A DNA stretch of 64,000 nt, taken from the NCBI RefSeq assembly GCF_013912375.1, contig NZ_JACETV010000013.1, positions 40,966-104,965 on the forward strand. Direction: 5' to 3'. The notes beneath the pieces are model-generated. The model did not search any database and was not told where the DNA came from. It saw only the letters and a list, made by a program, of their open reading frames with translations. Each line of letters starts with the position of its first letter. Position 1 is the first letter of the stretch. Positions 41,341 through 51,380 of the stretch are shown one piece after another. Made by a program: the position numbers and the translations under genes. The DNA comes from Emticicia sp. BO119. GTDB lineage: Bacteria; Bacteroidota; Bacteroidia; Cytophagales; Spirosomataceae.

Positions 41341-44300
41341 TTATTTAACTACTTCAACTTTCACCAACAATAAGAATTCATCCATCTCAATCTCACTGGC
41401 ATCCTGAATACCGTCTTGTAAGATATTTAAAGAGAGTGCCTGTACTTCTTGACAGATATACTCTTTATTTGCTGCTATCGCTGTTACAAGTGCCTCATTA
41501 TTATTTTGTAACGTGATATTGATTTTGTCAGTTACCTCAAAACCATTGTCTTTTCTGTAGTTCTGGATACGATTCACAAAATCACGGGCGATGCCCTCAT
41601 TCCTTAACTCTTCTGAGATTGTCATATCTAAAGCTACTGTAATGCCTCCCTCGCTGGCTACTAACCATCCCGGAACATCTTCTGTCAATATCTCCACATC
41701 TTCCAATTTCAGGTATGAGAAAGCTGCCAAAGCCGAGTTCGTGAAAAGCTCACCGCCTTTCTCTAATTCTTTCAATTGCTCGGCTGTCATAGAATTGATA
41801 AAGTTACCTACTTCTTTCATATCTTTGCCATACTTAGGGCCTAAGACTTTGAAATTAGGTTTTACTTTCTTCTTCAGGATACCCGAATCATCATCCAGGT
41901 ATTCAACAGCTTTGATATTTACTTCCGACTTGATGATTTCTTCTACATGGCGGATTTTCTCACGTGTGCTTTCAGACAATACCGGAATCAACACTCTTTG
42001 CAAAGGCTGACGAACCTTGATTTTATGTCCTTTACGCAACGAGTGAACCAAAGAAGATATTCTCTGCGCCAAATCCATCGATTCTTCTAAATCCGCATCA
42101 ACCATGCTCGCATCATACTCATTCCATTGCGTAAAGTGTACTGACTCGTGCAAGAAATGAGTTCTCTTCGCTTTCGCTTCTTCACGGATACAATCAGTCA
42201 TATTTCTATACAACCAATCGCCATAGAACGGAGCGATAGGCGACATCAATTGCGAAACAACCACCAAACAATGTTGAAGCGTTTCATAAGCGGCTTGCTT
42301 ATTCTCTGTCATTTCGCCTTGCCAGAAACGACGACGGCACAAACGCACATACCAGTTAGAGAGTTGGTCGCAAACAAAATCCTGTACCAATCGCCCTGCT
42401 TTCGTAGGGTTATAGGTTTCGTATTGCTCGCCCACTTCCTTTACCAATGTATTTAATTTTGATAGAATCCAACGGTCCATTTCGGGCAAACGCTCGTATG
42501 GCACACGGTCAGACTCCGTCATTTTATAATTATCCAGATTGGCATACAGCGCAAAGAAATTGTATGTATTGGTAAGCGTACCAAAGAACTTACGTTGCAC
42601 TTCCGTGATTCCCTCGATATTAAACTTCAGGTTATCCCAGGGCTCTGCATTGGTAATCATATACCAGCGGGTTGGGTCTGCACCGAAATTCTTAAGCGTT
42701 TCAAACGGATTCACCGCATTACCCAAACGCTTCGACATCTTATTGCCATTTTTATCCAATACCAATCCGGTTGATACCACGTTTTTAAAGGCAATAGAAT
42801 CATATAACATACCCGAAATAGCATGCAAGGTAAAGAACCAGCCACGGGTCTGGTCAACACCCTCTGAAATGAAATCGGCCGGATAGCTATTATCAAAGAT
42901 TTCCTTGTTTTCAAACGGATAATGCCATTGTGCAAAAGGCATTGCTCCTGAATCAAACCAGACATCTATCAGGTCGCTTTCACGTTGCATCACTTTGCCA
43001 CTTGTCGAAACCAGATATACCTCATCTACATAAGGTCGGTGTAAATCTTCTTTTTTTTCAGCTAACAACTCCAGGAAATAAGCATTCTTCTGTTTTTGTT
43101 CTGCTGATAACGCATCATCTTTCAAGGCATGAGTAATGCCATTTTTCAACTCTTCTAAAGATCCTATACAAACCTCCTCGCCATCTTCACTTCTCCAGAT
43201 TGGTAGTGGTGTTCCCCAGTAACGGCTACGAGATAAGTTCCAGTCAACGGCATTTTCCAGCCAGTTACCAAAACGTCCGGTACCGGTGCTTTCCGGTTGC
43301 CAGTTAATGGTTTTATTTAGAGCCACCAATCGGTCTTTCATAGCCGTAGTGCGGATAAACCAGCTATCCAGAGGATAATACAATACAGGTTTATCAGTAC
43401 GCCAGCAATGTGGGTAAGGGTGGTCAAACTTCTGAACGTTGAAAGCCTTATTTTCAGTTTTTAGTTTGATACTGATACGCTCATCAACCGACAAATATTT
43501 ATCACGGCCTTGTTTCTGGCACTCTGTTTCTTTTTCTGCTTCTGTCAGATATTGCTCTTTTACATATTCCAGAGCAAAATCTGTAATCTCTTTTACAAAA
43601 CGGCCACGTTTGTCAACAATCGGTACATCTTTGCCTGTTTCATCCTTAACCATGATGGGCGGAATACCATTTTGTTGTGCTACACGAAAGTCGTCAGCAC
43701 CAAAGGTAGGCGAAGTATGCACAACCCCTGTACCGTCTTCTGTAGTCACAAAATCACCGATGATTACCCTGAATGCGGCTACCTCAGGTTGCACATAAGG
43801 CAATAATTGTTCGTATTCAATACCTTCTAGTTCTGAACCATTAAATTCTCCAAGAATCGTCCATGGAATCAGTTTTTTATCTGATGTTTCAAAACCTTCA
43901 AAATCTCCATCGTGCCCTTTTTCTGATAAATATTTGCTTACCAGAACTTTTGCCAAAACCACATTTACAGGTAAATAAGTATATGGATTAAAGGTCTTCA
44001 CCAATACATAATCAATATTTTTACCTACCGTAAGCGCAGAGTTAGCAGGAAGTGTCCAGGGCGTAGTTGTCCATGCTAATATATAGACATTATCTTCTTG
44101 TGCTGCTTCAAATAAAAAGTCCGATTTCTCCGATTTTTTTACTTTAAACTGGGCCGTCAAAGAAGTATCCTTTACTTCCTTATAAGTACCAGGCATATTC
44201 AACTCATGTGACGAAAGCCCTGTTCCGGCCGCAGGAGAGTATGGCTGAATGGTATAGCCTTTATATAATAAACCTTTGTTGTAAAACTCTTTCAGCAAAT

Positions 44301-44781
44301 ACCAGATACTCTCTATGTATTCGTTTTTATAAGTGATATAGGGATCATCCAAATCAACCCAATAACCCATTTTTTCGGTCAGGTCATTCCACTGGTCTGT
44401 AAAACGCATCACCGTTTCACGACATTGCTTATTATAATCTTCAACCGAAATCTTAACACCTATATCTTCTTTGGTAATACCCAGTTCTTTTTCTACTTGT
44501 AACTCAATCGGCAATCCATGTGTATCCCAGCCGCCTTTACGTTTTACCTGATACCCACGAAGTGTTTTATAGCGACAAAAAATATCTTTAATCGTACGAG
44601 CCATCACATGGTGAATACCCGGCGTTCCATTTGCTGAGGGTGGTCCTTCAAAGAAAGTAAAAGTAGGTGCACCCTCTCTTACCTCGATAGATTGCTCGAA
44701 TATTTTGTTCTCTTTCCAGAATTCAAGAATCTCGTCAGCAATTGCTGCGTAGTTGACTGATTTATACTCTTTGTAGTGCAT
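41341..44781 (-). CDS. ileS: Isoleucyl-tRNA synthetase, with an altered GIHH signature
   Basis: ATG 44781 (MHYKEYKSVNYAAIADE) gives 1146 residues; an upstream ATG adds 17 residues over the promoter. Class I motifs: the HIGH-like motif is PSANGTPGIHHVMA, where the usual HxGH is replaced by GIHH (residues about 55-58, codons complementary to 44608-44619), and KMSKR lies at about 681. A CP1 editing domain (TWTLPANSALTVGK) and a long C-terminal domain follow, as in the type 2 (eukaryote-like) IleRS. It charges tRNA-Ile with isoleucine. The swapped signature motif is discussed in findings. A TATCTTTG box lies upstream. Confidence 0.96.
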   Translation of the reverse strand: MHYKEYKSVNYAAIADEILEFWKENKIFEQSIEVREGAPTFTFFEGPPSANGTPGIHHVMARTIKDIFCRYKTLRGYQVKRKGGWDTHGLPIELQVEKELGITKEDIGVKISVEDYNKQCRETVMRFTDQWNDLTEKMGYWVDLDDPYITYKNEYIESIWYLLKEFYNKGLLYKGYTIQPYSPAAGTGLSSHELNMPGTYKEVKDTSLTAQFKVKKSEKSDFLFEAAQEDNVYILAWTTTPWTLPANSALTVGKNIDYVLVKTFNPYTYLPVNVVLAKVLVSKYLSEKGHDGDFEGFETSDKKLIPWTILGEFNGSELEGIEYEQLLPYVQPEVAAFRVIIGDFVTTEDGTGVVHTSPTFGADDFRVAQQNGIPPIMVKDETGKDVPIVDKRGRFVKEITDFALEYVKEQYLTEAEKETECQKQGRDKYLSVDERISIKLKTENKAFNVQKFDHPYPHCWRTDKPVLYYPLDSWFIRTTAMKDRLVALNKTINWQPESTGTGRFGNWLENAVDWNLSRSRYWGTPLPIWRSEDGEEVCIGSLEELKNGITHALKDDALSAEQKQKNAYFLELLAEKKEDLHRPYVDEVYLVSTSGKVMQRESDLIDVWFDSGAMPFAQWHYPFENKEIFDNSYPADFISEGVDQTRGWFFTLHAISGMLYDSIAFKNVVSTGLVLDKNGNKMSKRLGNAVNPFETLKNFGADPTRWYMITNAEPWDNLKFNIEGITEVQRKFFGTLTNTYNFFALYANLDNYKMTESDRVPYERLPEMDRWILSKLNTLVKEVGEQYETYNPTKAGRLVQDFVCDQLSNWYVRLCRRRFWQGEMTENKQAAYETLQHCLVVVSQLMSPIAPFYGDWLYRNMTDCIREEAKAKRTHFLHESVHFTQWNEYDASMVDADLEESMDLAQRISSLVHSLRKGHKIKVRQPLQRVLIPVLSESTREKIRHVEEIIKSEVNIKAVEYLDDDSGILKKKVKPNFKVLGPKYGKDMKEVGNFINSMTAEQLKELEKGGELFTNSALAAFSYLKLEDVEILTEDVPGWLVASEGGITVALDMTISEELRNEGIARDFVNRIQNYRKDNGFEVTDKINITLQNNNEALVTAIAANKEYICQEVQALSLNILQDGIQDASEIEMDEFLLLVKVEVVK

Positions 44782-44819
44782 AATAATAAGCGAAAATGGG
44801 TCCTTACCCAAATAGAGTG

Positions 44820-44827
44820 CAAAGATA
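44820..44827 (-). promoter_or_regulatory. -7 box of the ileS promoter
   Basis: The complement of 44820-44827 reads TATCTTTG, a perfect TAnnTTTG box 39 bases before the ATG. The nearest TTG is only 13 bases upstream of it, so the -33 part is uncertain. Confidence 0.4.
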
Positions 44828-45007
44828 CGCATTTTTAGTCCAAGGCGTAATACTGATAGCAGAGATTTAGGCTGCCATATAGATAGAAAACAGATTTAAG
44901 ACAAAAAAAATCAAGAAATGAGATTAAATCTTACCAGACAACCTTTCATACATTAAACCTTGGTCTGTTTTTCTCAATCTAAACCAATGTACCTTAACCA
45001 TTAAGCT

Positions 45008-46447
45008 ATGTTACAAAAGCATGCCCAACATCTATTCTGGCGAGCCGGATTCGGAGAAACGCTTTCTGTTGTGAAAGAGGCCGAAAAACATTCCGCAAAG
45101 CAGGTTTTCAAAAAAATGCTAAAAGAATCAGAAAACTTCGTGCCTATTGCTGTGGTAGAACCGCCTGATGTAGCCGGAGATTTTAGAAAGTTGCGGGAAA
45201 TGAGAATGGAAAAGAAAGAGAATGGTGCAGGAGGATTCGACCGCGACAAGCTGAAAGAACTTCAAAAAGAACGAAGAGAAGAACAAGCCAAACTGAATAT
45301 TGCCTGGCTTGATTTAATGAGTATAGATAAAGGTGTTTTAAGAGAAAAAATGGCTTTTTTCTGGCATGGGCATTTAGTCGCGAGGAGTATCAACGCTTCC
45401 TTTTCACAGAGTTATGTCAATACACTTCGCAAATATGCGCTGGGTAACTTTGGAGATTTGTTGCTGGCGGTTTCAAAAGAACCATCCATGCTGCAATTCC
45501 TAAATAATAAGCAGAATAAAAAACGAAGCCCTAACGAAAACTTCGCCCGTGAATTAATGGAGCTATTTACACTTGGGCGAGGAAATTATACAGAGAAAGA
45601 CATCAAAGAAGTAGCCAAAGCTTTCACCGGTTGGGATTTTGACATCAAAGGCAATTTCATCTTCCGTGAAAGACAGCATGATGAAGAAGAAAAAACGGTT
45701 TTTGGTAAAAAGGGATTCTTCAAGGGGGAGGACATTATTCAGATGATTTTGGAGAATAAACAAACGGCTGTCTTTATTACCACTAAAATCTATCAGAATT
45801 TCGTCAACGAAAACACTTCTAATCCCTGGCATCAGGGAAAAATAAAAGATTTAGCTGCAAAATTTTACAAAACGAACTACGATATAGCCGACCTGCTCGA
45901 AAATATCTATACTTCAGATTGGTTTTATGACAAGCAGAATATTGGTACTCATGTCAAATCTCCGGTTGAATTATTAGTTGGCTTAAAAAGAACTTTAGGG
46001 CTAAGTTTCGAAGAAGAACAGACGAACCTCTTTATTCAAAGGGTATTAGGTCAGGTATTGTTATACCCACCTAATGTAGCAGGCTGGCCGGGCGGCAAAA
46101 ACTGGATTGATAGCTCAAGTCTACTATTCAGAATGCAAATTCCGGCATTGATTTTTACGGATAAACAGCCTGAAATAAATGCCAAAAGTGATGGTGATAT
46201 TAATACCGACTATCAGACCCGCAAAAGAAGTTTCCGCGCTAATATAAACTGGGAAATCTATGCCAAAGATTTTCCTGATAAAGAACCAAAACTCATGGCT
46301 GAAATAAATGATTTTGTTTTGCAGGTTTCTTCAACTAAAGCAGTTGTTCAAGGCATTCAGGATAAAATCAAAACTGATTCCAAACCTGAAAATGTCAAAA
46401 AAGCTTCAATAGCACTGATGATGCTACCGGAGTATCAGCTTTGCTGA
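45008..46447 (+). CDS. DUF1800 protein
   Basis: The 479-residue protein opens MLQKHAQHLFWRAGFGE. DUF1800 hallmarks include HLFWRAGFG, MAFFWHGHLVARSI, the segment NENFARELMELFTLGRGNYTE with KEVAKAFTGWDF, and HVKSPVELLVGLKR plus PPNVAGWPGG near the C terminus. It has no signal peptide. DUF1800 proteins are nearly always encoded beside DUF1501 proteins, and the pair occurs widely in Bacteroidota and Planctomycetes, but the activity is not known. Here the DUF1501 gene follows closely, consistent with an operon. Confidence 0.92.
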   Translation: MLQKHAQHLFWRAGFGETLSVVKEAEKHSAKQVFKKMLKESENFVPIAVVEPPDVAGDFRKLREMRMEKKENGAGGFDRDKLKELQKERREEQAKLNIAWLDLMSIDKGVLREKMAFFWHGHLVARSINASFSQSYVNTLRKYALGNFGDLLLAVSKEPSMLQFLNNKQNKKRSPNENFARELMELFTLGRGNYTEKDIKEVAKAFTGWDFDIKGNFIFRERQHDEEEKTVFGKKGFFKGEDIIQMILENKQTAVFITTKIYQNFVNENTSNPWHQGKIKDLAAKFYKTNYDIADLLENIYTSDWFYDKQNIGTHVKSPVELLVGLKRTLGLSFEEEQTNLFIQRVLGQVLLYPPNVAGWPGGKNWIDSSSLLFRMQIPALIFTDKQPEINAKSDGDINTDYQTRKRSFRANINWEIYAKDFPDKEPKLMAEINDFVLQVSSTKAVVQGIQDKIKTDSKPENVKKASIALMMLPEYQLC

Positions 46448-46499
46448 TGTCTCCCCAATGAGTTTAAAAGATTTTCTACTATTCAAAATATATATAGCT

Positions 46500-47702
46500 A
46501 TGGCATTACGAAGAGAGTTTATCAAACAATCCGCTTTAGCAACAGTAGGAGGGATGTTAATACCTAATTTTCTGAAAGCCTACGAAAGAGAGCATTTGGG
46601 TATTAGTCAGACATCAAATAAAACCTTAGTCATTGTTCAACTATCAGGCGGAAACGATGGACTGAATACAATTATTCCATTCCGCAACGACATCTACTAC
46701 CAATCCCGACCAACGATAGGCATTGCGCCTGATAAAGTGCTAAAATTGAATGATAATTTAGGGCTGAATCCGGCTATGGATGGCATTCGTCGCTTATATG
46801 ACGAGGGCTTGGTAAGTATTATTAATAATGTGGGTTATCCTAATCCCGACCGCTCACATTTCCGTTCGATGGATATCTGGCACACAGCCAGTGAATCAAC
46901 AGAGTACCTGAACACCGGTTGGATAGGCCGCTATTTAGATAATAATTGCGAAGGTAAATGTGTGCCATATCGTGCCTTGGAAATAGATGATACCTTGAGT
47001 TTATCAATGAAGGGAGAGAAGGTAAAAGCATTAGCAGTAAAGGATCCTGAAAAATTATATAAGCAGGTAAGCAGAGAGTTTGTCAACAAAGTTTCTCAGG
47101 TTACGCCAATGGGTCAGAACGAAAATCTGGCGTATATGTATAAAACGTTGGCTGAAACTTCATCTTCTGCCGAGTTTTTACACGCCAAATCAAAGTTTTA
47201 TAAAAGCCAGAGCCAATACCCACAGGGTGAATTAGGGCAAAGACTTAAAACTATTGCCGAGTTGATTGTGTCCGAAATGCCAACGAATGTCTACTATGTA
47301 AGTATTTCAGGTTTTGATACCCACTTCAATCAGTTAAATCAGCAGGAAAGGTTATTGAAAAACTATGCTGACTCCATGAATACATTTGTAAGCGATTTAC
47401 AGAAAAATAATAAACTGAATGAAGTAGTTATCATGACTTTTTCGGAGTTTGGCAGAAGAGTAAAACAAAATGCCAGCGTAGGCACAGACCACGGCACAGC
47501 TAATAATGTTTTTCTGATAGGTGGGAACCTAAAACGCCCGAAAGTATTGAATGAAGCACCGGATTTAACTAATCTGGATGAAGGTGATTTAAAGTTTTCA
47601 CTTGATTTCCGACAAATTTATGCCTCACTACTACAAGACTGGTTGGACATGAAAGGTAAAATAGTGTTGGGAAAAGAATTTGAGAGCCTGCGTTTAGTCT
47701 GA
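46500..47702 (+). CDS. DUF1501 protein with a Tat signal
   Basis: ATG 46500 (MALRREFIKQSALATVGGMLIPN) creates a twin-arginine signal; an earlier ATG at 46458 would bury it, so 46500 is preferred. The body of about 380 residues has LVIVQLSGGNDGLNTIIPF, DRSHFRSMDIWHTAS, SGFDTHFNQL, TFSEFGRRVKQNASVGTDHGTAN. This is the sulfatase/alkaline-phosphatase-like fold assigned to DUF1501. The GTDHGTAN part resembles a metal site, so a periplasmic hydrolase is a reasonable guess. It is coupled to DUF1800. Confidence 0.9.
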   Translation: MALRREFIKQSALATVGGMLIPNFLKAYEREHLGISQTSNKTLVIVQLSGGNDGLNTIIPFRNDIYYQSRPTIGIAPDKVLKLNDNLGLNPAMDGIRRLYDEGLVSIINNVGYPNPDRSHFRSMDIWHTASESTEYLNTGWIGRYLDNNCEGKCVPYRALEIDDTLSLSMKGEKVKALAVKDPEKLYKQVSREFVNKVSQVTPMGQNENLAYMYKTLAETSSSAEFLHAKSKFYKSQSQYPQGELGQRLKTIAELIVSEMPTNVYYVSISGFDTHFNQLNQQERLLKNYADSMNTFVSDLQKNNKLNEVVIMTFSEFGRRVKQNASVGTDHGTANNVFLIGGNLKRPKVLNEAPDLTNLDEGDLKFSLDFRQIYASLLQDWLDMKGKIVLGKEFESLRLV

Positions 47703-47837
47703 TTAGTTATATTTTTAGCACAAAAGATAAATATGACCATTAAATAAAAAACAAAAGAAAAACAGAATTATTGTTGTCTTGATACGTTATTTATTAGGAA
47801 ATTTGTAGTCCGGATATTTGCTAATTTTTAAAAGTAA

Positions 47838-49862
47838 ATGAAGAGTTTATTGAGAATAATTGTACTTCTTCTTGTTTCAATTTCAGCCTATTCTCAAGGC
47901 ATTTGCGATATGACAGCCGCGAATGGTATTGAAGTAGGTAATTTTGATGCTACTGTTGTGGCTTGTGTTGGTCAACAAGTCGATGTTAAAGACTTATCAG
48001 GTGGAACTAATATAAAGTATGTCTTCGGTTATAGTGGGCAAGCCATCTCAGCACTTCCAGGCATTCCTGCTAAAGATGGGCCTAATGCCGACTGGGCTTT
48101 TGCGCAACCAGCTAACTACATTGTCTTACAATATGGGAAGAAAAACGGGAAAGATATGTATGCCTGTAAAGTAGTTACGGTAAGAGCCACTAATAAACCA
48201 GACGTTAGCTACGAGGCATGTAACAATTCTATTCTTAGACTGACTATCAGAGATACTCCTGCTAATAATTACACTTCTTATAGAATTAAATGGAGTGATG
48301 GAAGTATAGTCAATGTGCCTGTAGCAACAGTACTGCCATATACTATTCAAAAGAGTTTTCCTGCTGCTCCAACCCAGAACGTTCTTGTAGAAGGGTTTGG
48401 TTCTACACTAACTAGTTGTCCGGCAGCTACACCAATGACTATTATCATGGATAGAGGTGATATGTTTCCTAGGATTGAGAAAATTGATTTAAATGAAGCA
48501 GGGACAGAAGCTACAATTACACTTGAGGGTAACCCTGATGCTGAATATAATATTTTCAGTCGCTCAATTGACCAGCAAGGGAATCTAGCAAATCCTTTGC
48601 CTAACAAGGTAAAGGCCGGAACCTTTAAAATGCCTGTAACTGATAAAACAAAAAGTCAGTGTTTTCTTGTTGCGAGATTAGGTACTGTCTGTTCAGAATA
48701 TTCAAATGAGGTTTGTACTATGCCTTTTAAACTGGAAGCGAGTGATGATGATAATAAATTAACTTGGAATGGGTTTACAGTTGGACGAGTCCCAAAGACC
48801 GCAGCCTACACGAATATTAATCAATCAGAGACGAAGATCATCAGAAGTGAGGATGGAACAACAACAAGTACTACATTTAATAATGTATCCAGTCCTTTTT
48901 TAGATGATGCGGCTGATTGCAATAAAAAATACTGTTATACACTTTCGACAAAAGTTACTAGCTCCTATGCCGGATATACAGGTTCTACTTATATAGAGAC
49001 AGCGGTAGTTTCTCAGACCCAATGTATTGATAGAAAAACTATTGTACCAGATGCCTTGACAGAAACTGTTGCAAGTGTAAATGATAACAACACAGTAAAA
49101 ATAGATTTTAGAGATAATAGTAACTGGAAACTGGATATTGAAAAATACCGACTTCATCAGCTAGACAATAGTAGTTTTGAAAAAATAGATAGTATTCCAT
49201 CTACGGCTTCAAAGAATTTTTTAGACGGATCTGTAGATGCCAGTAAAGAATCATATTGTTATGCAATAGATTTTATAGATAAATGCGGGAGTACTTCAGC
49301 ACTATCTCCATCATTCTGTACCATCTTTCTATCGGAAGCGTCTAAAAATGAATTAGTATGGACCGATAGACCCCCTTTTGGTGATACAGGCATTGATACT
49401 TTTGAAGTAGAAAGCTATGATGAACATACTGGGGCAATATCTACTGTAATTTCTTTAGCTGCAACTCAATTGAAGTATATACCAAATTTAAGTAAGTTTG
49501 AAGAAGAGGCCAAATTTAGAATAAAAACTACTGGATCAGATGGTACAATAAGTTATTCTAATATTTATACAATGCCTGTATCTGTTAAACTACTTTTACC
49601 AGACGCCTTTACACCAAACAATGATGGATGGAATGATAATCTTGAAGTAAAAGGTACATTCAGAAGAATTGCTAACTTTGACTTTCAGATTTATAACAGA
49701 TGGGGAAATCCTGTCTTTAGTTCTGATAATCCACTTAGAACTTGGGACGGGAGTTTTCAAGGAACTTCAGCACCTGTTGATACTTATACTTATAAAATTT
49801 ACGCTAAATTATTCGATGGAACAGAAGTAAATAAGACTGGTAGATTTTTGCTTATAAGATAA
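47838..49862 (+). CDS. T9SS type B-secreted protein with gliding-associated C-terminal domain
   Basis: A signal peptide (about residues 1-19) leads a 570-residue region of probable Ig/FN3-like domains (several VYRS/C-rich repeats; conserved paired cysteines near 200, 290, 360). A type B C-terminal sorting domain starts at about residue 585: LLPDAFTPNNDGWND, FQIYNRWGNPVFSS, TWDGSFQG, VDTYTYKI, ending in GRFLLIR. The T9SS should export it across the outer membrane. Two Wzi genes follow within 10 bases and 23 bases, so the three are likely co-transcribed. The N-terminal region is of unknown function, possibly an adhesin. Confidence 0.88.
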   Translation: MKSLLRIIVLLLVSISAYSQGICDMTAANGIEVGNFDATVVACVGQQVDVKDLSGGTNIKYVFGYSGQAISALPGIPAKDGPNADWAFAQPANYIVLQYGKKNGKDMYACKVVTVRATNKPDVSYEACNNSILRLTIRDTPANNYTSYRIKWSDGSIVNVPVATVLPYTIQKSFPAAPTQNVLVEGFGSTLTSCPAATPMTIIMDRGDMFPRIEKIDLNEAGTEATITLEGNPDAEYNIFSRSIDQQGNLANPLPNKVKAGTFKMPVTDKTKSQCFLVARLGTVCSEYSNEVCTMPFKLEASDDDNKLTWNGFTVGRVPKTAAYTNINQSETKIIRSEDGTTTSTTFNNVSSPFLDDAADCNKKYCYTLSTKVTSSYAGYTGSTYIETAVVSQTQCIDRKTIVPDALTETVASVNDNNTVKIDFRDNSNWKLDIEKYRLHQLDNSSFEKIDSIPSTASKNFLDGSVDASKESYCYAIDFIDKCGSTSALSPSFCTIFLSEASKNELVWTDRPPFGDTGIDTFEVESYDEHTGAISTVISLAATQLKYIPNLSKFEEEAKFRIKTTGSDGTISYSNIYTMPVSVKLLLPDAFTPNNDGWNDNLEVKGTFRRIANFDFQIYNRWGNPVFSSDNPLRTWDGSFQGTSAPVDTYTYKIYAKLFDGTEVNKTGRFLLIR

Positions 49863-49872
49863 AACATACTCT

Positions 49873-51357
49873 ATGATAAAAAATTTCCTTACACTCCTTT
49901 CTATATTATTTTTTCTGAATAGTTATACTAATGCTCAAAATCAAAAAATACTTTCAGATATTAAGTATCAAGTAGGAACGGGCACTTACCTATCAGGAAA
50001 GACTCCATTCTGGATGCGAGCCAATAAATATGGTCTTATACCAATTGAAGGCCCTTTTGTAGCCTTACAAGCTAGTGCTCACAAAGAATATGACTCTACT
50101 AAGAATGACCTTAAGAAAATAAGAAAATTTAGCTTTGGATATGGTGTTCAGCTTGCGGTGAATGCGGGCAAGCAGAGTCAAATATTTTTGCCGGAAGCCT
50201 ATGTAAAGTTTCGTTTTAAGAGCTTTGAATTTTATACAGGACGAAGAAAAGAGATAGTAGGGCTTGTTGATACAACTCTCGGTGCTGGTTCTTTTATTTG
50301 GTCTGGTAATGCGTTACCAATGCCTAAAGTCCAAATAGCGATACCCAATTACACCTCAATTATTGGCCATGGGTTAATTTCTATTAAAGGTGCTTATGTC
50401 CATGGCTGGTTTGGTAATCAACACTATACGAAAGGATATTATTTACACCAAAAATGGATATATGGTAAAATCGGCCGAGATTCATGGAACGTAAATTTCT
50501 ATGGAGGAATCAACCATCAAGTGCAATGGGGGGGGTATTCAGAGATTTTTAAAGACAATACTTTTTATACAAGAGATGGCTTCTTTTCAGCAGATCCCTT
50601 CGTTTATTTAAATATCGTTTTACCCTTTGGGTGGAAAATTCCTCCAAATGCAAGATACAATGGGTACGAAACACTTAATCGGTTCGGGAATCATTTGGGG
50701 AGTGTAGATTTAGGCGTTCTAATAAAGACATCGTTGGCGGATATTTCTTTCTATCGTCAAACCCCTTATGAAGATGGTCAAATGCCGGAAGTTTTTTTAT
50801 CAATGGATGGGAATTATTCATTGAGTTTTGATTTTAAAAATGAAAAACAGCAGTTATATAAAATTAACTTCGGCTATATTGATTCTAGAAGGCAGGGTAA
50901 AGGTATTACTAAATTTGCCAAATGGATAGGGAAAAAAGAAACCCACTATGGAGAGAGGCAAGACTATTTTAATCATGGGCAGTATAGAGACGGGTGGGCA
51001 TATTTAGATAATTCTATTGGAAATGCTTTAATTCTTCCAAATATAGACCTTGTAAAAAAAATAAAACTGAATGAGTACCCTGTATTTACTGTTGATAATC
51101 GTATTCAGGCATATTATATCGCTTTAATGGGGAAAGCTGGTAAATATAATTACGAGATAAAATCTTCATTAGTTTCAAGTTTGGGCTCCTTTAGTTTTAG
51201 AAGAGATAAAAACGATGAACAATTTTCCAGCTTAATTTCTGTTAGCTACCCTATTATAAAGCAAAATGTTAATTTGAAATTTAATTTAGCCTTAGATCAA
51301 GGCCAACTCTATGGTAAGAATATAGGTATTAGTTTTTTTATTATTAAAAAATGGTAG
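49873..51357 (+). CDS. Capsule-assembly Wzi family outer-membrane protein (copy 1)
   Basis: After a signal peptide (about residues 1-21), a beta-barrel of about 470 residues has the Wzi hallmarks. These are GTYLSGKTPFWMRANKYGLIP near the start, YTGRRKEIVGLVDTTLGAGSFIWSGNALPMPKVQI in the middle, and HQVQWGG/GNHLGSVDLG. In E. coli Wzi is an outer-membrane lectin that anchors group 1 capsule. Here it may retain the polysaccharide whose genes begin at 52836. It is clearly paralogous to the next gene, over most of the length. Confidence 0.85.
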   Translation: MIKNFLTLLSILFFLNSYTNAQNQKILSDIKYQVGTGTYLSGKTPFWMRANKYGLIPIEGPFVALQASAHKEYDSTKNDLKKIRKFSFGYGVQLAVNAGKQSQIFLPEAYVKFRFKSFEFYTGRRKEIVGLVDTTLGAGSFIWSGNALPMPKVQIAIPNYTSIIGHGLISIKGAYVHGWFGNQHYTKGYYLHQKWIYGKIGRDSWNVNFYGGINHQVQWGGYSEIFKDNTFYTRDGFFSADPFVYLNIVLPFGWKIPPNARYNGYETLNRFGNHLGSVDLGVLIKTSLADISFYRQTPYEDGQMPEVFLSMDGNYSLSFDFKNEKQQLYKINFGYIDSRRQGKGITKFAKWIGKKETHYGERQDYFNHGQYRDGWAYLDNSIGNALILPNIDLVKKIKLNEYPVFTVDNRIQAYYIALMGKAGKYNYEIKSSLVSSLGSFSFRRDKNDEQFSSLISVSYPIIKQNVNLKFNLALDQGQLYGKNIGISFFIIKKW

Positions 51358-51380
51358 TAATTTGCAAAAAACACCTATCT

